Shown: positions 1-8,200 of the stretch, piece after piece
Layout: each line of letters opens with the position of its first letter
Numbering within the stretch: position 1 is the stretch's first letter
Origin: Nesterenkonia sedimenti
GTDB lineage: Bacteria; Actinomycetota; Actinomycetes; Actinomycetales; Micrococcaceae
NCBI RefSeq assembly: GCF_012641515.1
Contig: NZ_JABAHY010000006.1
Coordinates: 102,096-166,095 of the forward strand
DNA length: 64,000 nt
Reading direction: 5' to 3'
Position numbers and translations under genes: made by a program
The notes under the pieces: model-generated
What the model was told of the DNA's origin: nothing
Database searches by the model: none
What the model saw: the letters and a program-made list of their open reading frames with translations, nothing else

Positions 1-1
1 A

Positions 2-1363
2 GCGTTGCAGGAAGCGGGTGTTCTGCTGGTCTCTGCCACAGAGAACATCGATGAGACACCCTCGGGGATGTTGCTGCACGGCATCATGTCCTCCATTGCA
101 GAGTTCTACTCGCGGAACCTGGCCAATGAAGTCTCCAAGGGAATGAGCCAGAAGGCCCTCACCGGGGGCACCAACGGCAAGGCTCCTATGGGCTACCTCA
201 ACGTGGTGAAGAAGGATGAGCTGGGCCGGGAGATGCGCACCGTTGACCTTGATCCAGAACGAGCCCCCATCGTGAAGTGGGCCTTCGAGGCCTACGCCAG
301 CGGCAACTACTCCACCGCCAGCCTGCGTGATGAACTCATCGACCGTGGTCTGACCACGGTGCCAACACCGAAGCGCCCGAAGAAGGCTCCTTCCCTTTCT
401 GCGGTGCACCGGATGCTGTCGAACCCGTACTACAAGGGCAACGTGTCCTTCCGGGGCACGGTCTATGAAGGGATGCACGAGCCGCTGGTGCCCACCGAGA
501 TTTGGTACCGGGTCCAGGCAGTGCTGTCCTCCCACCGGGCCTCGGGAGAGAAGACCCAGGTCCATGATCACTATCTCAAAGGTAGCCTGTACTGCGGCCA
601 GTGCGGGTCCCGGCTGATCATGACCAAAGCCAAGAACCGCCAGGGCGTGATCTACCCCTACTTCATGTGTGCCGGGCGGCACTCCAAGCGCACCAACTGC
701 GAGCAGAAGGCCATGTACATCCCGGATGTGGAGCGTGCGGTCGAGGATTACTACAAGCAGGTCCAGATACCCGAGCACATCGTGACCGCGCTGCGGGAGC
801 TGGTGACCTCGGAGTTCGATCGGTTACAGGCCACCACCAAGCAGCAGCAGGAGGCCTACACCCGAGAACGGGAGGATCTGATCGCGGAGCGGACCAAGCT
901 CCTTCAAGCTCACTACGCCGGAGCCGTGCCGCTGGAGCTGCTGAAGACTGAGCAGGAGAGGATCGCTAAGCGCCTGGCGTTCCTGGAAGCACAGATCGAG
1001 GCCGGCACCCTGGAGTACGAACAGGCCCAGGCCCATCTGGAGGACTGCCTGGCCCTGGCTGGTGACTGCCACGCGATCTACATGAGCATCGATGACTCGC
1101 TGCGCCGCGCAGCCAACCAGGCATTCTTCGATAAGCTCTACATCCCAGAGGCCGATGCCGTGGACGGGGAGGCCGGTGAGCCCTTCGACATCTTGTTCAA
1201 CCCGGAGGTCCAGTCCACCGCGCTGCGTCGCAAGCAGGCTGGTGGAGACCAGAGTGGAGTTCAAACCGCGAACGTCGCAGGTTTGAACAAGGACCAACTG
1301 GTGCCCCCGGCAGGATTCGAACCTGCGACACCCGCTTTAGGAGAGCGGTGCTCTATCCCCTGA
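2..1363 (+). CDS. large serine recombinase (partial, N-terminus off the window)
   Basis: This is the C-terminal three quarters of a large serine (resolvase/invertase-type) site-specific recombinase of a mobile element. The frame is open to the left edge, so the catalytic serine is not in view. Visible parts in order: the end of the resolvase domain and its long helix (start through SIAEFYSRNLANE), a recombinase domain (roughly residues 55-190), a zinc ribbon with paired cysteines (YCGQCGS and later FMCAG and NCEQ), and a charged coiled coil (about 265-345) typical of large serine integrases. The reading frame ends inside the antisense of a tRNA-Arg gene; the last ~15 residues (PPAGFEPATPAL) are simply that tRNA read backwards. 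This indicates an integrated element lying to the left. Confidence 0.9.
   Translation, partial: ALQEAGVLLVSATENIDETPSGMLLHGIMSSIAEFYSRNLANEVSKGMSQKALTGGTNGKAPMGYLNVVKKDELGREMRTVDLDPERAPIVKWAFEAYASGNYSTASLRDELIDRGLTTVPTPKRPKKAPSLSAVHRMLSNPYYKGNVSFRGTVYEGMHEPLVPTEIWYRVQAVLSSHRASGEKTQVHDHYLKGSLYCGQCGSRLIMTKAKNRQGVIYPYFMCAGRHSKRTNCEQKAMYIPDVERAVEDYYKQVQIPEHIVTALRELVTSEFDRLQATTKQQQEAYTREREDLIAERTKLLQAHYAGAVPLELLKTEQERIAKRLAFLEAQIEAGTLEYEQAQAHLEDCLALAGDCHAIYMSIDDSLRRAANQAFFDKLYIPEADAVDGEAGEPFDILFNPEVQSTALRRKQAGGDQSGVQTANVAGLNKDQLVPPAGFEPATPALGERCSIP
1259..1288. repeat. 9-bp inverted repeat beside the tRNA 3' end
   Basis: GTTCAAACC (1259-1267) and GGTTTGAAC (1280-1288) form a perfect inverted repeat around a 12-nt loop. 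It lies inside the 3' end of the recombinase frame, 10 bp from the tRNA CCA end. It could be part of the attachment site or a transcription terminator; the sequence does not decide. Confidence 0.5.
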
Positions 1364-1374
1364 GCTACGGAGGC
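1299..1374 (-). tRNA. tRNA-Arg (anticodon CCT)
   Basis: The minus strand folds as a full cloverleaf: a 7-bp acceptor stem starting GCCTCCG and closing with CGGGGGC, a T-arm with TTCGAAT in the loop, and an anticodon stem CCGCT/AGCGG whose loop CTCCTAA gives anticodon CCT, reading AGG (Arg). The discriminator base is A at 1302, and the next three bases (1301-1299) read CCA, so CCA is encoded. The 3' end faces the recombinase gene, which overlaps it by about 60 bp. This is the usual geometry of a tRNA used as an integration site. Confidence 0.95.
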
Positions 1375-1428
1375 GTGGGTCCGGCAGAGCCGGACGTGCC
1401 TCTCCCATCTTAATGGTTCAATACGTCT

Positions 1429-1974
1429 ATGGGTTCCACAGGGGCTGGGCGCCAGTCACGGGGTTCAGGAGTGGACTGGCGTGAGACATCAGAAAGTTTT
1501 GAACTGGTCAGCGGCAGGAAAGCCGCCGTCCCGGCCGCTATAAGCCTCGCGGTAGGCGGATTCATTGCACTAGCGGGATACATTACTGGTGAATGGCTCG
1601 TGATGATCCCAACCCTGTTCTGTGTAGGACTAGCGATTCTCTTCGTTCGGGGGAATGAGGTCCGGCGCACTCTGTTGAGCAGGGCCGCATGCACCACAGT
1701 GACCCGCGGCATGAGGCACCAAGCCCGTGTCGAACAGTTTCGTCACCAGGACATCCACCACATCGGTCTCCATACTGATGAAGTCGATCTGGGGCGTGGG
1801 GCGCGGGTGCTGCGCTCCACCCTCTAGGCCGGACTCTCAGACGGCAAACAGATAACTCTCGCCGAAGCCACGACCGCCTCTGCCCCTAGCGAGCAACTCA
1901 TGCTGGAGGAGTCGAACAGGGTCTCCCAATTCCTCGGACGGGATCTCCACCGCACCGGAGTGGGAGCGCCGTGA
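1429..1974 (+). pseudogene. small membrane protein, interrupted by in-frame TAG
   Basis: The frame starts at ATG 1429 and would encode about 181 residues, but a TAG at 1825-1827 (codon 133) interrupts it. The same frame continues to a TGA at 1972-1974. The translated part after the stop (ending LGRDLHRTGVGAP) aligns with the end of the next gene (LGLDLERTGIGAP), and the N-terminal parts share two hydrophobic segments (about residues 25-65). The two are therefore tandem paralogues and this copy is broken by one codon. The original stop overlaps the next start (GTGA), so the pair was translationally coupled. Function unknown. Confidence 0.75.
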
Positions 1975-2528
1975 GCCAGCACAAAGCCTCCCCACTCCAG
2001 CTCCAGCAGGAAAAGGACTGCCTCAGGTTGACCAGTGGGTATTACAGTATGACGGGCGCATTAGGTTCTCTGATTCTCTCTGGTCTGTTCATCGGCGCAG
2101 CGTTGGTCACTCGCGAATGGATCCTGCTCTTCGGGGTGGTGTTGGCCGCCGGCTTTGTCTTCTTCTACTCACAGAATGCAGGCAGGCGGTACGCCGTCCT
2201 AAGCAGCACGGGCCGCCATGTGGTGAGGTCCTTCAGCGGATTACGGCGTCCGTTGTCCCGCGAAACCTTCACCACCGCAGAGATCCAGCGGCTCGGCCTC
2301 CACGCCTCAGAGACCAACGACGACGGTGCCCTGCTGCTAGAGTCCGTCCTCTTTGTGGATCTGCCCGGGGGGTTAAGGGTCCACCTTGCCTACGTTCGAG
2401 GTGTCCCGTTCCACGGTAGGCAGCTCATGCTGGCTGAGGCGCAGCAGGTAGCAGACTTCTTGGGCCTAGACCTCGAGCGAACCGGGATCGGTGCACCACC
2501 CGGTATCGATGGGCAACGTCCAGAGTGA
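1971..2528 (+). CDS. hypothetical two-TM membrane protein (paralogue of the preceding pseudogene)
   Basis: A 185-residue protein starting at a GTG that overlaps the TGA of the upstream paralogue. Two adjacent hydrophobic segments (roughly residues 27-65, with GSLILSGLFIGAALV and LFGVVLAAGFVFF) are followed by a soluble C-terminal domain of about 115 residues. No family is recognised. It is the intact member of a tandem duplication. The gene sits between the tRNA-Arg integration site and an amidase, so it may be accessory. Confidence 0.7.
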   Translation: MSQHKASPLQLQQEKDCLRLTSGYYSMTGALGSLILSGLFIGAALVTREWILLFGVVLAAGFVFFYSQNAGRRYAVLSSTGRHVVRSFSGLRRPLSRETFTTAEIQRLGLHASETNDDGALLLESVLFVDLPGGLRVHLAYVRGVPFHGRQLMLAEAQQVADFLGLDLERTGIGAPPGIDGQRPE

Positions 2529-2531
2529 GGA

Positions 2532-3458
2532 CTATCGCATAACTGACAACGGCAGGTAGGCGCTGACCACCCAGTTCGGGGCGTCGACAACTTCACTGAT
2601 CTTCAGATCCACCACCACCGAACAGAGCACATAGGCATGCCGCGGCTCCAACTTGTATTCAGCCACAAGATAATCAATCATTGCGCGGACAGCATCCCGG
2701 GAGGCTTCCATGAGATCCGGGCCGATACCAGTGGTGGCGTAATAACCAGCATCCTCAATCCCTGACCGCAGGGGCCCCGGAGTCCGGAACTGCGGAGCAC
2801 TGATTCGCCGATCCTTATGCAGGCTGACTTTCAATGTTCCCTCCAGCGGGGCCTCAATGGCAGAGACACAAACCTCCCCATCACCCTGGGCTGCATGGGG
2901 ATCCCCGAACATCAGCCGGGCACCCTCAACCTGCACCGGCAGGTAGACCTTGGTTCCGGCGGTCGAATCCCGGATATCCATATTCCCGCCGAAATGACCC
3001 GGCGGCATGACCCCGAGCCCTTCCCTCGTATCCGGTGTGCAGCCTAGAACTCCGAGGAAGGGGCGTAGCGCAATATCGGCCACATCCAAGAATGTCGCGG
3101 TGTCCCCAGCAGTGAGATCCCATTTATAGACGAAGGGCTCCGCGAAGTCCTCGGGCAATAACCCCGCCCCGGGACGGAAACCGGTCCACCCCCAGCCCAT
3201 AGTGGAGAACTCCAGGGGCTCAATCTCCAGGACATCGCCGGGCTGGGCATCAGCAACCATGATCGGCCCGCGCAGCGGATAGGCTCGGGATGGATCCCGT
3301 TCCGGCAGGGGGCCACCATTCTCATAGTCCCGGTAGAGACCATCGGCGGCATCGAGCACATCGAAGCTCAGAGTGTCACCGCTGCCGATATGCAGCACCG
3401 GTTCATGCTCGGTGGTCCAGAGCCGGTTATAGACCTGGGGAACCTCGTAATGAGTCAT
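2532..3458 (-). CDS. acetamidase/formamidase family protein
   Basis: About 308 residues, matching the FmdA/AmdA family, which hydrolyses formamide or acetamide to ammonia and the acid. Family hallmarks are the central GVLGCTPDTREGLGVMPPG stretch and the following GGNMDIRD. A GTG lies 9 bp upstream of the chosen ATG at 3458; I prefer the ATG because GGAAAG sits 8 bases before it. The gene converges with the preceding membrane-protein gene, with only 3 bp between their ends. No transporter is adjacent, so the substrate is a family-level guess. Confidence 0.85.
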   Translation of the reverse strand: MTHYEVPQVYNRLWTTEHEPVLHIGSGDTLSFDVLDAADGLYRDYENGGPLPERDPSRAYPLRGPIMVADAQPGDVLEIEPLEFSTMGWGWTGFRPGAGLLPEDFAEPFVYKWDLTAGDTATFLDVADIALRPFLGVLGCTPDTREGLGVMPPGHFGGNMDIRDSTAGTKVYLPVQVEGARLMFGDPHAAQGDGEVCVSAIEAPLEGTLKVSLHKDRRISAPQFRTPGPLRSGIEDAGYYATTGIGPDLMEASRDAVRAMIDYLVAEYKLEPRHAYVLCSVVVDLKISEVVDAPNWVVSAYLPLSVMR

Positions 3459-3574
3459 GGTGATCACTTTCCGTTCAGGGCTGAGGTGTCACCGGCCAGA
3501 CTATCCCCCTGCGGGCTCCTTACTGAGTGGAGCCGCTTGAAAGCACATCAGCACCCTGCGCTAGGTTAGGCGTG

Positions 3575-4768
3575 ATGAGCAGCGCGGAGACTCCCCCGAA
3601 TAACGTCCCGGACACTCGGCCCCCCACCGAACCGGTGGACCGTGCCGAGGCCAAGGAATACCGGGCAACACTCAACGCCCGCGGCATCGTCCGTGACGAA
3701 AGCTCCTTCGAGGTCAAAGTGATGGGCATGGCCGCTGTCGCGCTCTTCGCGGTGTTCATGGCCGCAACCGGCGACTCCACAGGGTTATGGGTAGTAGCCG
3801 GCGCCGTCGTCGTCGGTGCTGTTATCTTCTCAGTGCTGAACTATCAGCGCTACAGCCCCGTGCTGGACTACCGGCTCTTCCGCTTCGCCCAGGCCAATGG
3901 GCTCACCTATGACCCCGCTGAGATCGTGCCACCGCTGCCGGGAATGATCTTCCACCACGGCAAGAGCAGGGTCTCGCGGCACCGGCTGCACACTGAAACC
4001 ACCCCCATGGTGGAGTTCGGCAACTATCAATACGTGACCCAGAGCGGCCGGGACAGCACCACCCACCGCTGGGGCTAGATCGCCGTGAGGCTGGGGCGCC
4101 CGGCCCACCAGATGCTGCTGGACTCCCGGGATAAGCGCTCGGGCTTTGGATTCACCGGTCTGCCCCAGCGGATGTCCCGCCGCGACCGGATCGCGCTGCC
4201 GGAGGAATTTGAGTGGGATTTCCACCTCTACTGCGCCGAGGGTGCCGAACACGAGGCCCGCGCGATCTTCACCCCGGAGGTGCTGCGGCAGATCCAGCGC
4301 AACCGGGGCCAGTTCCACATTGAGGTCATTGACGACTGGATCCTGGCCTACAGCAACACTGAGATCGTCGGCACCGATGCGCGGCTGTGGACATGGGCCT
4401 TCGACCTCGCCGCCGCCCTGTTTCAGGCCGAATCCCACTGGATGGCAGCACAGCCTCAGGACCCACTGGCCCAGGATCCTGATACTTCGAGTCCTGTGGA
4501 GTCGGAGCCCGTGGAGCCCCCGGAGGCTGCACCGGAAACCCCAGAGCCCGCTGAGCCGGTGCCCTCGATCTCAGATCACGAAACCCCGCCGCCTGAGGGT
4601 CTGCAGGGTCAGCGACCTCCTCAGGGATCGACCCGGGCGGAGAACCTCCCGGTGGTCAGCCAGCCTGGCAAGCGCCTGCGGGACAACACCCCGCTGGTGA
4701 CAATCGGGATTATCGCCGCGGTCTCAGTACTGCTGGTCCTTCAGTTCACGGTCCTGTCCGGGCGCTGA
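3575..4768 (+). pseudogene. conserved actinobacterial membrane-anchored protein split by in-frame TAG
   Basis: Two open frames in the same phase (3575-4078 and 4079-4768) are separated only by TAG at 4076-4078 (codon 168). Together they give about 397 residues: two N-terminal TM segments (about residues 45-95), a soluble domain, a Pro/Glu-rich stretch and a C-terminal TM segment (TIGIIAAVSVLLVL). The stop falls at HRWG-stop-IAVRLGRPAHQMLLDS; related actinobacterial proteins, from memory, have a GY-aliphatic-A-I-[RK]-L sequence there, so the lost residue was probably Tyr. A TAGGTT hexamer at 3562-3567 ends 7 bases before the ATG, suggesting a leaderless transcript. The function of the family is unknown to me. 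Confidence 0.65.
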
Positions 4769-5367
4769 GCCCGGCCGGAGATGATGTAATCACGCACTAC
4801 GACGACGACCACCACTACCGAGATCACCGCCAAGAGAGCCCAGCTGACCTGGGTGAAGATTGACGCCATGGCCGTCATCGAGGTCTCCGGCGGATTCTGA
4901 CCCAGAACTGCGTCGATCAGGATGTTCTCGGTGATGTCCAGGGAGGCGAATCCGCCTGCAGTGGCGACAACCGCCCACCGCCAGGTACCGCGGGCCAGCA
5001 GCCCCATCGTCGCCCAGACCGCGAGGAAGAACATCACCGGGAAGACGATCCCGGCGGTCTTATGCAGAAAGTTCAGCTGGCCAGCGGCCTCATCCTCAAA
5101 AGCGGACTGCAGGGCGAGGATATCGGCGTCGTCGTACCCTGTGATCCGGGCCCCGGGCATAGAGAGGCCATCGGCGAAATGGGAGAGCTGCGGCATCGCA
5201 TAGGCATGCAGATATAGCCCCATGAACAGGGCGATCCCCAGCAGCGCGTAGACCAGAATCCGCGGCGAGCCCTGAGATTCAGGCTCCGGTTTGGCGAACT
5301 TCTCGCTGAGGTTCTTATCCCGGTTCCGCGTAGGGTTCCCCCGGTTCTTCTTCCGCCGTTTTGCCAT
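4741..5367 (-). CDS. hypothetical membrane protein
   Basis: About 208 residues with a very basic N-terminus (MAKRRKKNRGNP) and four predicted TM segments: residues ~37-56, ~105-125, ~130-150 and ~175-200, the last one Val-rich. The loop between TM1 and TM2 is probably extracytoplasmic. The start at 5367 is preferred over an upstream ATG because the basic stretch looks like a genuine N-terminus. The 3' end overlaps the 3' end of the convergent gene by 28 bp. No family recognised. Confidence 0.65.
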   Translation of the reverse strand: MAKRRKKNRGNPTRNRDKNLSEKFAKPEPESQGSPRILVYALLGIALFMGLYLHAYAMPQLSHFADGLSMPGARITGYDDADILALQSAFEDEAAGQLNFLHKTAGIVFPVMFFLAVWATMGLLARGTWRWAVVATAGGFASLDITENILIDAVLGQNPPETSMTAMASIFTQVSWALLAVISVVVVVVVVRDYIISGRAQRPDRTVN

Positions 5368-5411
5368 GGGCACTATCTTCCCAGATGCCGGAGCCTCCGC
5401 TGCCGGGGGCA

Positions 5412-5481
5412 ACTTTTCGTGGGGTTATCGGGTTTTCGTAGGCATATAAGGCTACGAATTCTCAATAACCCTACGAAAAGT
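5412..5481. repeat. nested inverted-repeat cluster (four CCTACGAAAA-like units)
   Basis: An outer 17-bp inverted repeat (5412-5428 and 5465-5481, one mismatch) encloses a 7-bp inner one (TTCGTAG 5435-5441, CTACGAA 5452-5458). Each arm contains a form of TTTCGTAGG, giving two units on each strand in 70 bp. It lies between a divergent membrane-protein gene and pcrA. It may be a mobile REPIN-like element, a multi-site operator or a cruciform structure. Confidence 0.75.
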
Positions 5482-5540
5482 GAGGGCGAGGTAGCCCGAT
5501 CGGGGAGTGGACCCACCAGGTGAGGCCCTGCGCCCTCGGG

Positions 5541-5599
5541 CTCTGTGGAGAACCGCGAGTGGTGTCCGGCCTGCCCCGCCCTCTGTGGAGAACCGCGAG
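5541..5599 (+). repeat. two 19-bp direct repeats, 40-bp period
   Basis: CTCTGTGGAGAACCGCGAG occurs at 5541-5559 and again at 5581-5599, exactly 40 bp apart; similarity extends a few bases downstream (TGTC-GG). The pair sits just upstream of the pcrA start. The spacing is close to four helical turns, so a dimeric or repeated DNA-binding protein is possible, but nothing here identifies one. Confidence 0.8.
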
Positions 5600-5633
5600 C
5601 GATGTCGGGTGCGCCCCGTAGACTGGAGGGGAT

Positions 5634-8150
5634 ATGGAATTCCTCTTCACACCACCATCAGAGCGGGCCGGAACCACCACGCGGAAGGCGCCTCCTATGG
5701 CCCAAGAGGGCGCTGTGCCCCCGGATGACGCCGGAGCCGCCGTGCTGGAGGAACCTATCCAGAACACCCCGGGCTCCCAGGGTGACGAGGGCTCCACCGC
5801 GGGGCTCAACCCCCAACAGCAGCAGGCCGTGCTGCACAGCGGCGCCCCGCTGCTGATCGTCGCAGGTGCCGGCTCAGGAAAGACTGCGGTGCTCACCCGG
5901 CGGATTGCCCATCTCATCCGCAGTGGTGACGCCCGCCCGCACGAGATCCTAGCCATCACCTTCACTAATAAGGCCGCCCGGGAGATGAAGGAGCGTATCG
6001 GCCAGCTGATCGGCTCTACCGCCGAACGCATGTGGATCTCCACCTTCCACTCCTCCTGTGTGCGGATTCTGCGCGCCGAGGCCGCTACCATCGGCCGCAA
6101 ATCCAGCTTCACCATCTACGACTCCGCTGACTCCCTGCGCCTGGTCACCCAGATGGCCAAAGAGCACCAGCTGGACCCCAAACGCTTCAACCCCCGAGCC
6201 ATTCGCAATAAGATCTCTGCGCTGAAGAATGAGCTCATCGACGCCGAGGAGTACAGCGCCAAGGCGCCCAATGAGCCCTTCAGTGAAGCCGTCTCCACTA
6301 TCTTCCGGGAGTACTCCACCCGGCTGCGGGCGGCCAACGCCTATGACTTCGATGACCTCCTGGCCGAGACGGTCTACATGTTCGATGCCTTTCCGAATGT
6401 GCTGGACAACTACCGGCGCCGGTTCCGCCATGTGCTCGTCGATGAGTACCAGGACACCAACCACGCCCAGTACCGACTGATCCGCCAGCTCACCGGACCT
6501 GACCACCCCGATGTGGACACCCCTCCCGGTCAGCTGACCGTGGTGGGCGATTCTGATCAGTCCATCTACGCCTTCCGTGGTGCGGATATCCGCAACATCA
6601 CCGAATTCGAGCGGGACTACCCCGAGGCCACCACCATCAAACTGGAGCAGAACTACCGCTCCACCCAGAACATCCTCTCGGCGGCCAATGCGGTGATCAG
6701 CCAAAACCCCTCCCGGGCTGAGAAGAACCTCTGGACCGAGAACGGAACCGGCCCCAAGGTCACCGTGCATACCGCCCACTCGGAATCCGATGAGGCCGAA
6801 TGGATCGCCCGGACTATCGACAAACTCGGTGACGACTTTGGGCTCCGGCCCGCCGACGTCGCCGTCTTCTACCGCACCAACGCCCAGTCCCGCTCCCTTG
6901 AGGAACGGCTGATCAACCGCGGCATCCCCTACCGGGTCATCGGCGGGACCCGGTTCTACGACCGCAAAGAGATCAAAGACGCCCTGGCCTATCTGCACGT
7001 CATCAACAACCCCGACGACGACGTCAACCTCCGCCGCATCCTCAACGAACCCAAACGCGGAATCGGAGAGAAGGCCGAGACCACTATCGCCGCGCTCGCC
7101 GCCCGGGACCGCACTACATTCTTTGAGGCGCTTCGCCGCACCGAGGACTGCGGACTGGCCGCACGCTCGGCGAAGGCCTGCGAATCCTTTGTGCGGATGA
7201 TGGACGACGTCGCGGCCCTGGCCACCACTGAGAAACCCTCCGTGGTGCTCGAGGCTGTCCTGGAGCAGTCCGGCATGATGGCCGCCCTGCGCGAATCCAA
7301 GGACCTGCAGGATGAATCCCGGGCCGATAACCTCGGCGAGCTGGTGGCCGTACTCAAGGAGTACGAGGCGCGCGCAAGCGCTCCCGGTAACCCCGGCAGC
7401 GGGGACCCGGAGGATCCGCAGGATGCTTCGGGGGATGCCGGGACGCCGGCCCTGGCCGATTTCCTCGAACAGGTCAGCCTCATCGCCGATGCCGACGCCA
7501 TCCCGGATGCCCCGGATGCCGAATCCCAGCGGCTGGCCGCCGAACAGGGACAGGTCACCCTGATGACCCTGCACACCGCCAAAGGTCTCGAATTCCCTGT
7601 GGTCTTCCTCACAGGCATGGAGCACGGGGTCTTCCCCCACCAGCGCTCCATGGGAGACACCGAGCAGATGGCCGAGGAGCGCCGCCTGGCCTATGTCGGC
7701 CTCACCCGCGCAGAACAGCGGCTCTACCTCACCCGGGCGGAGTCCCGCAGCCTCTGGGGACAGGTCCAATACAACCCGCCGAGTCAGTTCCTGGCAGATA
7801 TCCCTGAGGAACTGGTGGAGCAGTCCGGGGCGTCGTCGTCGTTCCGCTCTGCGGGATTCCGCGGCAGCACCGGCACCGGCTGGGGTTCGGAACCCTCGCT
7901 GACCGGTGGCGGATCAGCCGGCGGCGTAACATTCACCCCGCCGAAGACCTCACCTGTGCGCAAACAGGTCAACCCGGACCGGGAGATCCCCAGTCTGAAA
8001 CCCGGCGACCAGGTGCAACACGCAAAATTCGGCCGCGGCGAGGTCATCGGTGTCGAAGGCACCGGGGATAAAACCGTGGCAAAGGTCAGCTTCGCCGGGA
8101 GCGAGAAGCGGCTTCTCCTGCGATATGCTCCAGTGGAGAAGGTCGGCTGA
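5634..8150 (+). CDS. pcrA: ATP-dependent DNA helicase UvrD/PcrA
   Basis: A superfamily 1A 3'-5' helicase of 838 residues, acting in nucleotide excision repair and in clearing RecA filaments and stalled forks. Motifs in order: LNPQQQQAV (Q motif), Walker A AGAGSGKT (residues 77-84), VDEYQDTNHAQ (motif II), GDSDQSIYAFRGAD (III), QNYRST (IV), TLHTAKGLEFPVVF (V) and VGLTRAEQRLYL (VI). The C-terminus carries the short tudor-like tail seen in PcrA (GDQVQHAKFGRG). The start at 5634 follows GGAGGGG, and a TAGACT box at 5619-5624 would place transcription start close to the ATG. An alternative ATG is at 5697. It is followed by sucC, as in other Micrococcales. Confidence 0.95.
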   Translation: MEFLFTPPSERAGTTTRKAPPMAQEGAVPPDDAGAAVLEEPIQNTPGSQGDEGSTAGLNPQQQQAVLHSGAPLLIVAGAGSGKTAVLTRRIAHLIRSGDARPHEILAITFTNKAAREMKERIGQLIGSTAERMWISTFHSSCVRILRAEAATIGRKSSFTIYDSADSLRLVTQMAKEHQLDPKRFNPRAIRNKISALKNELIDAEEYSAKAPNEPFSEAVSTIFREYSTRLRAANAYDFDDLLAETVYMFDAFPNVLDNYRRRFRHVLVDEYQDTNHAQYRLIRQLTGPDHPDVDTPPGQLTVVGDSDQSIYAFRGADIRNITEFERDYPEATTIKLEQNYRSTQNILSAANAVISQNPSRAEKNLWTENGTGPKVTVHTAHSESDEAEWIARTIDKLGDDFGLRPADVAVFYRTNAQSRSLEERLINRGIPYRVIGGTRFYDRKEIKDALAYLHVINNPDDDVNLRRILNEPKRGIGEKAETTIAALAARDRTTFFEALRRTEDCGLAARSAKACESFVRMMDDVAALATTEKPSVVLEAVLEQSGMMAALRESKDLQDESRADNLGELVAVLKEYEARASAPGNPGSGDPEDPQDASGDAGTPALADFLEQVSLIADADAIPDAPDAESQRLAAEQGQVTLMTLHTAKGLEFPVVFLTGMEHGVFPHQRSMGDTEQMAEERRLAYVGLTRAEQRLYLTRAESRSLWGQVQYNPPSQFLADIPEELVEQSGASSSFRSAGFRGSTGTGWGSEPSLTGGGSAGGVTFTPPKTSPVRKQVNPDREIPSLKPGDQVQHAKFGRGEVIGVEGTGDKTVAKVSFAGSEKRLLLRYAPVEKVG

Positions 8151-8200
8151 AGCCGCCCTTTGCTATAAAGAGTTGACTTCGACGCAGAAGGACACCACCC

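Noticed and set aside
1301..1363. Recombinase C-terminus VPPAGFEPATPAL as a protein motif
   Set aside because: It is the antisense reading of the tRNA-Arg T-arm and anticodon region, a well-known artefact sequence.
5541..5599. Possible CRISPR array from the repeated 19-mer
   Set aside because: Only two copies, repeat and spacing do not fit a CRISPR, and no cas genes are present. No CRISPR array was seen in the window.
5949..7769. 606-residue open frame antisense to pcrA
   Set aside because: It is a GC-rich shadow frame: low-complexity Gly/Val/Leu composition, no family match, and it lies wholly inside a clear helicase gene.
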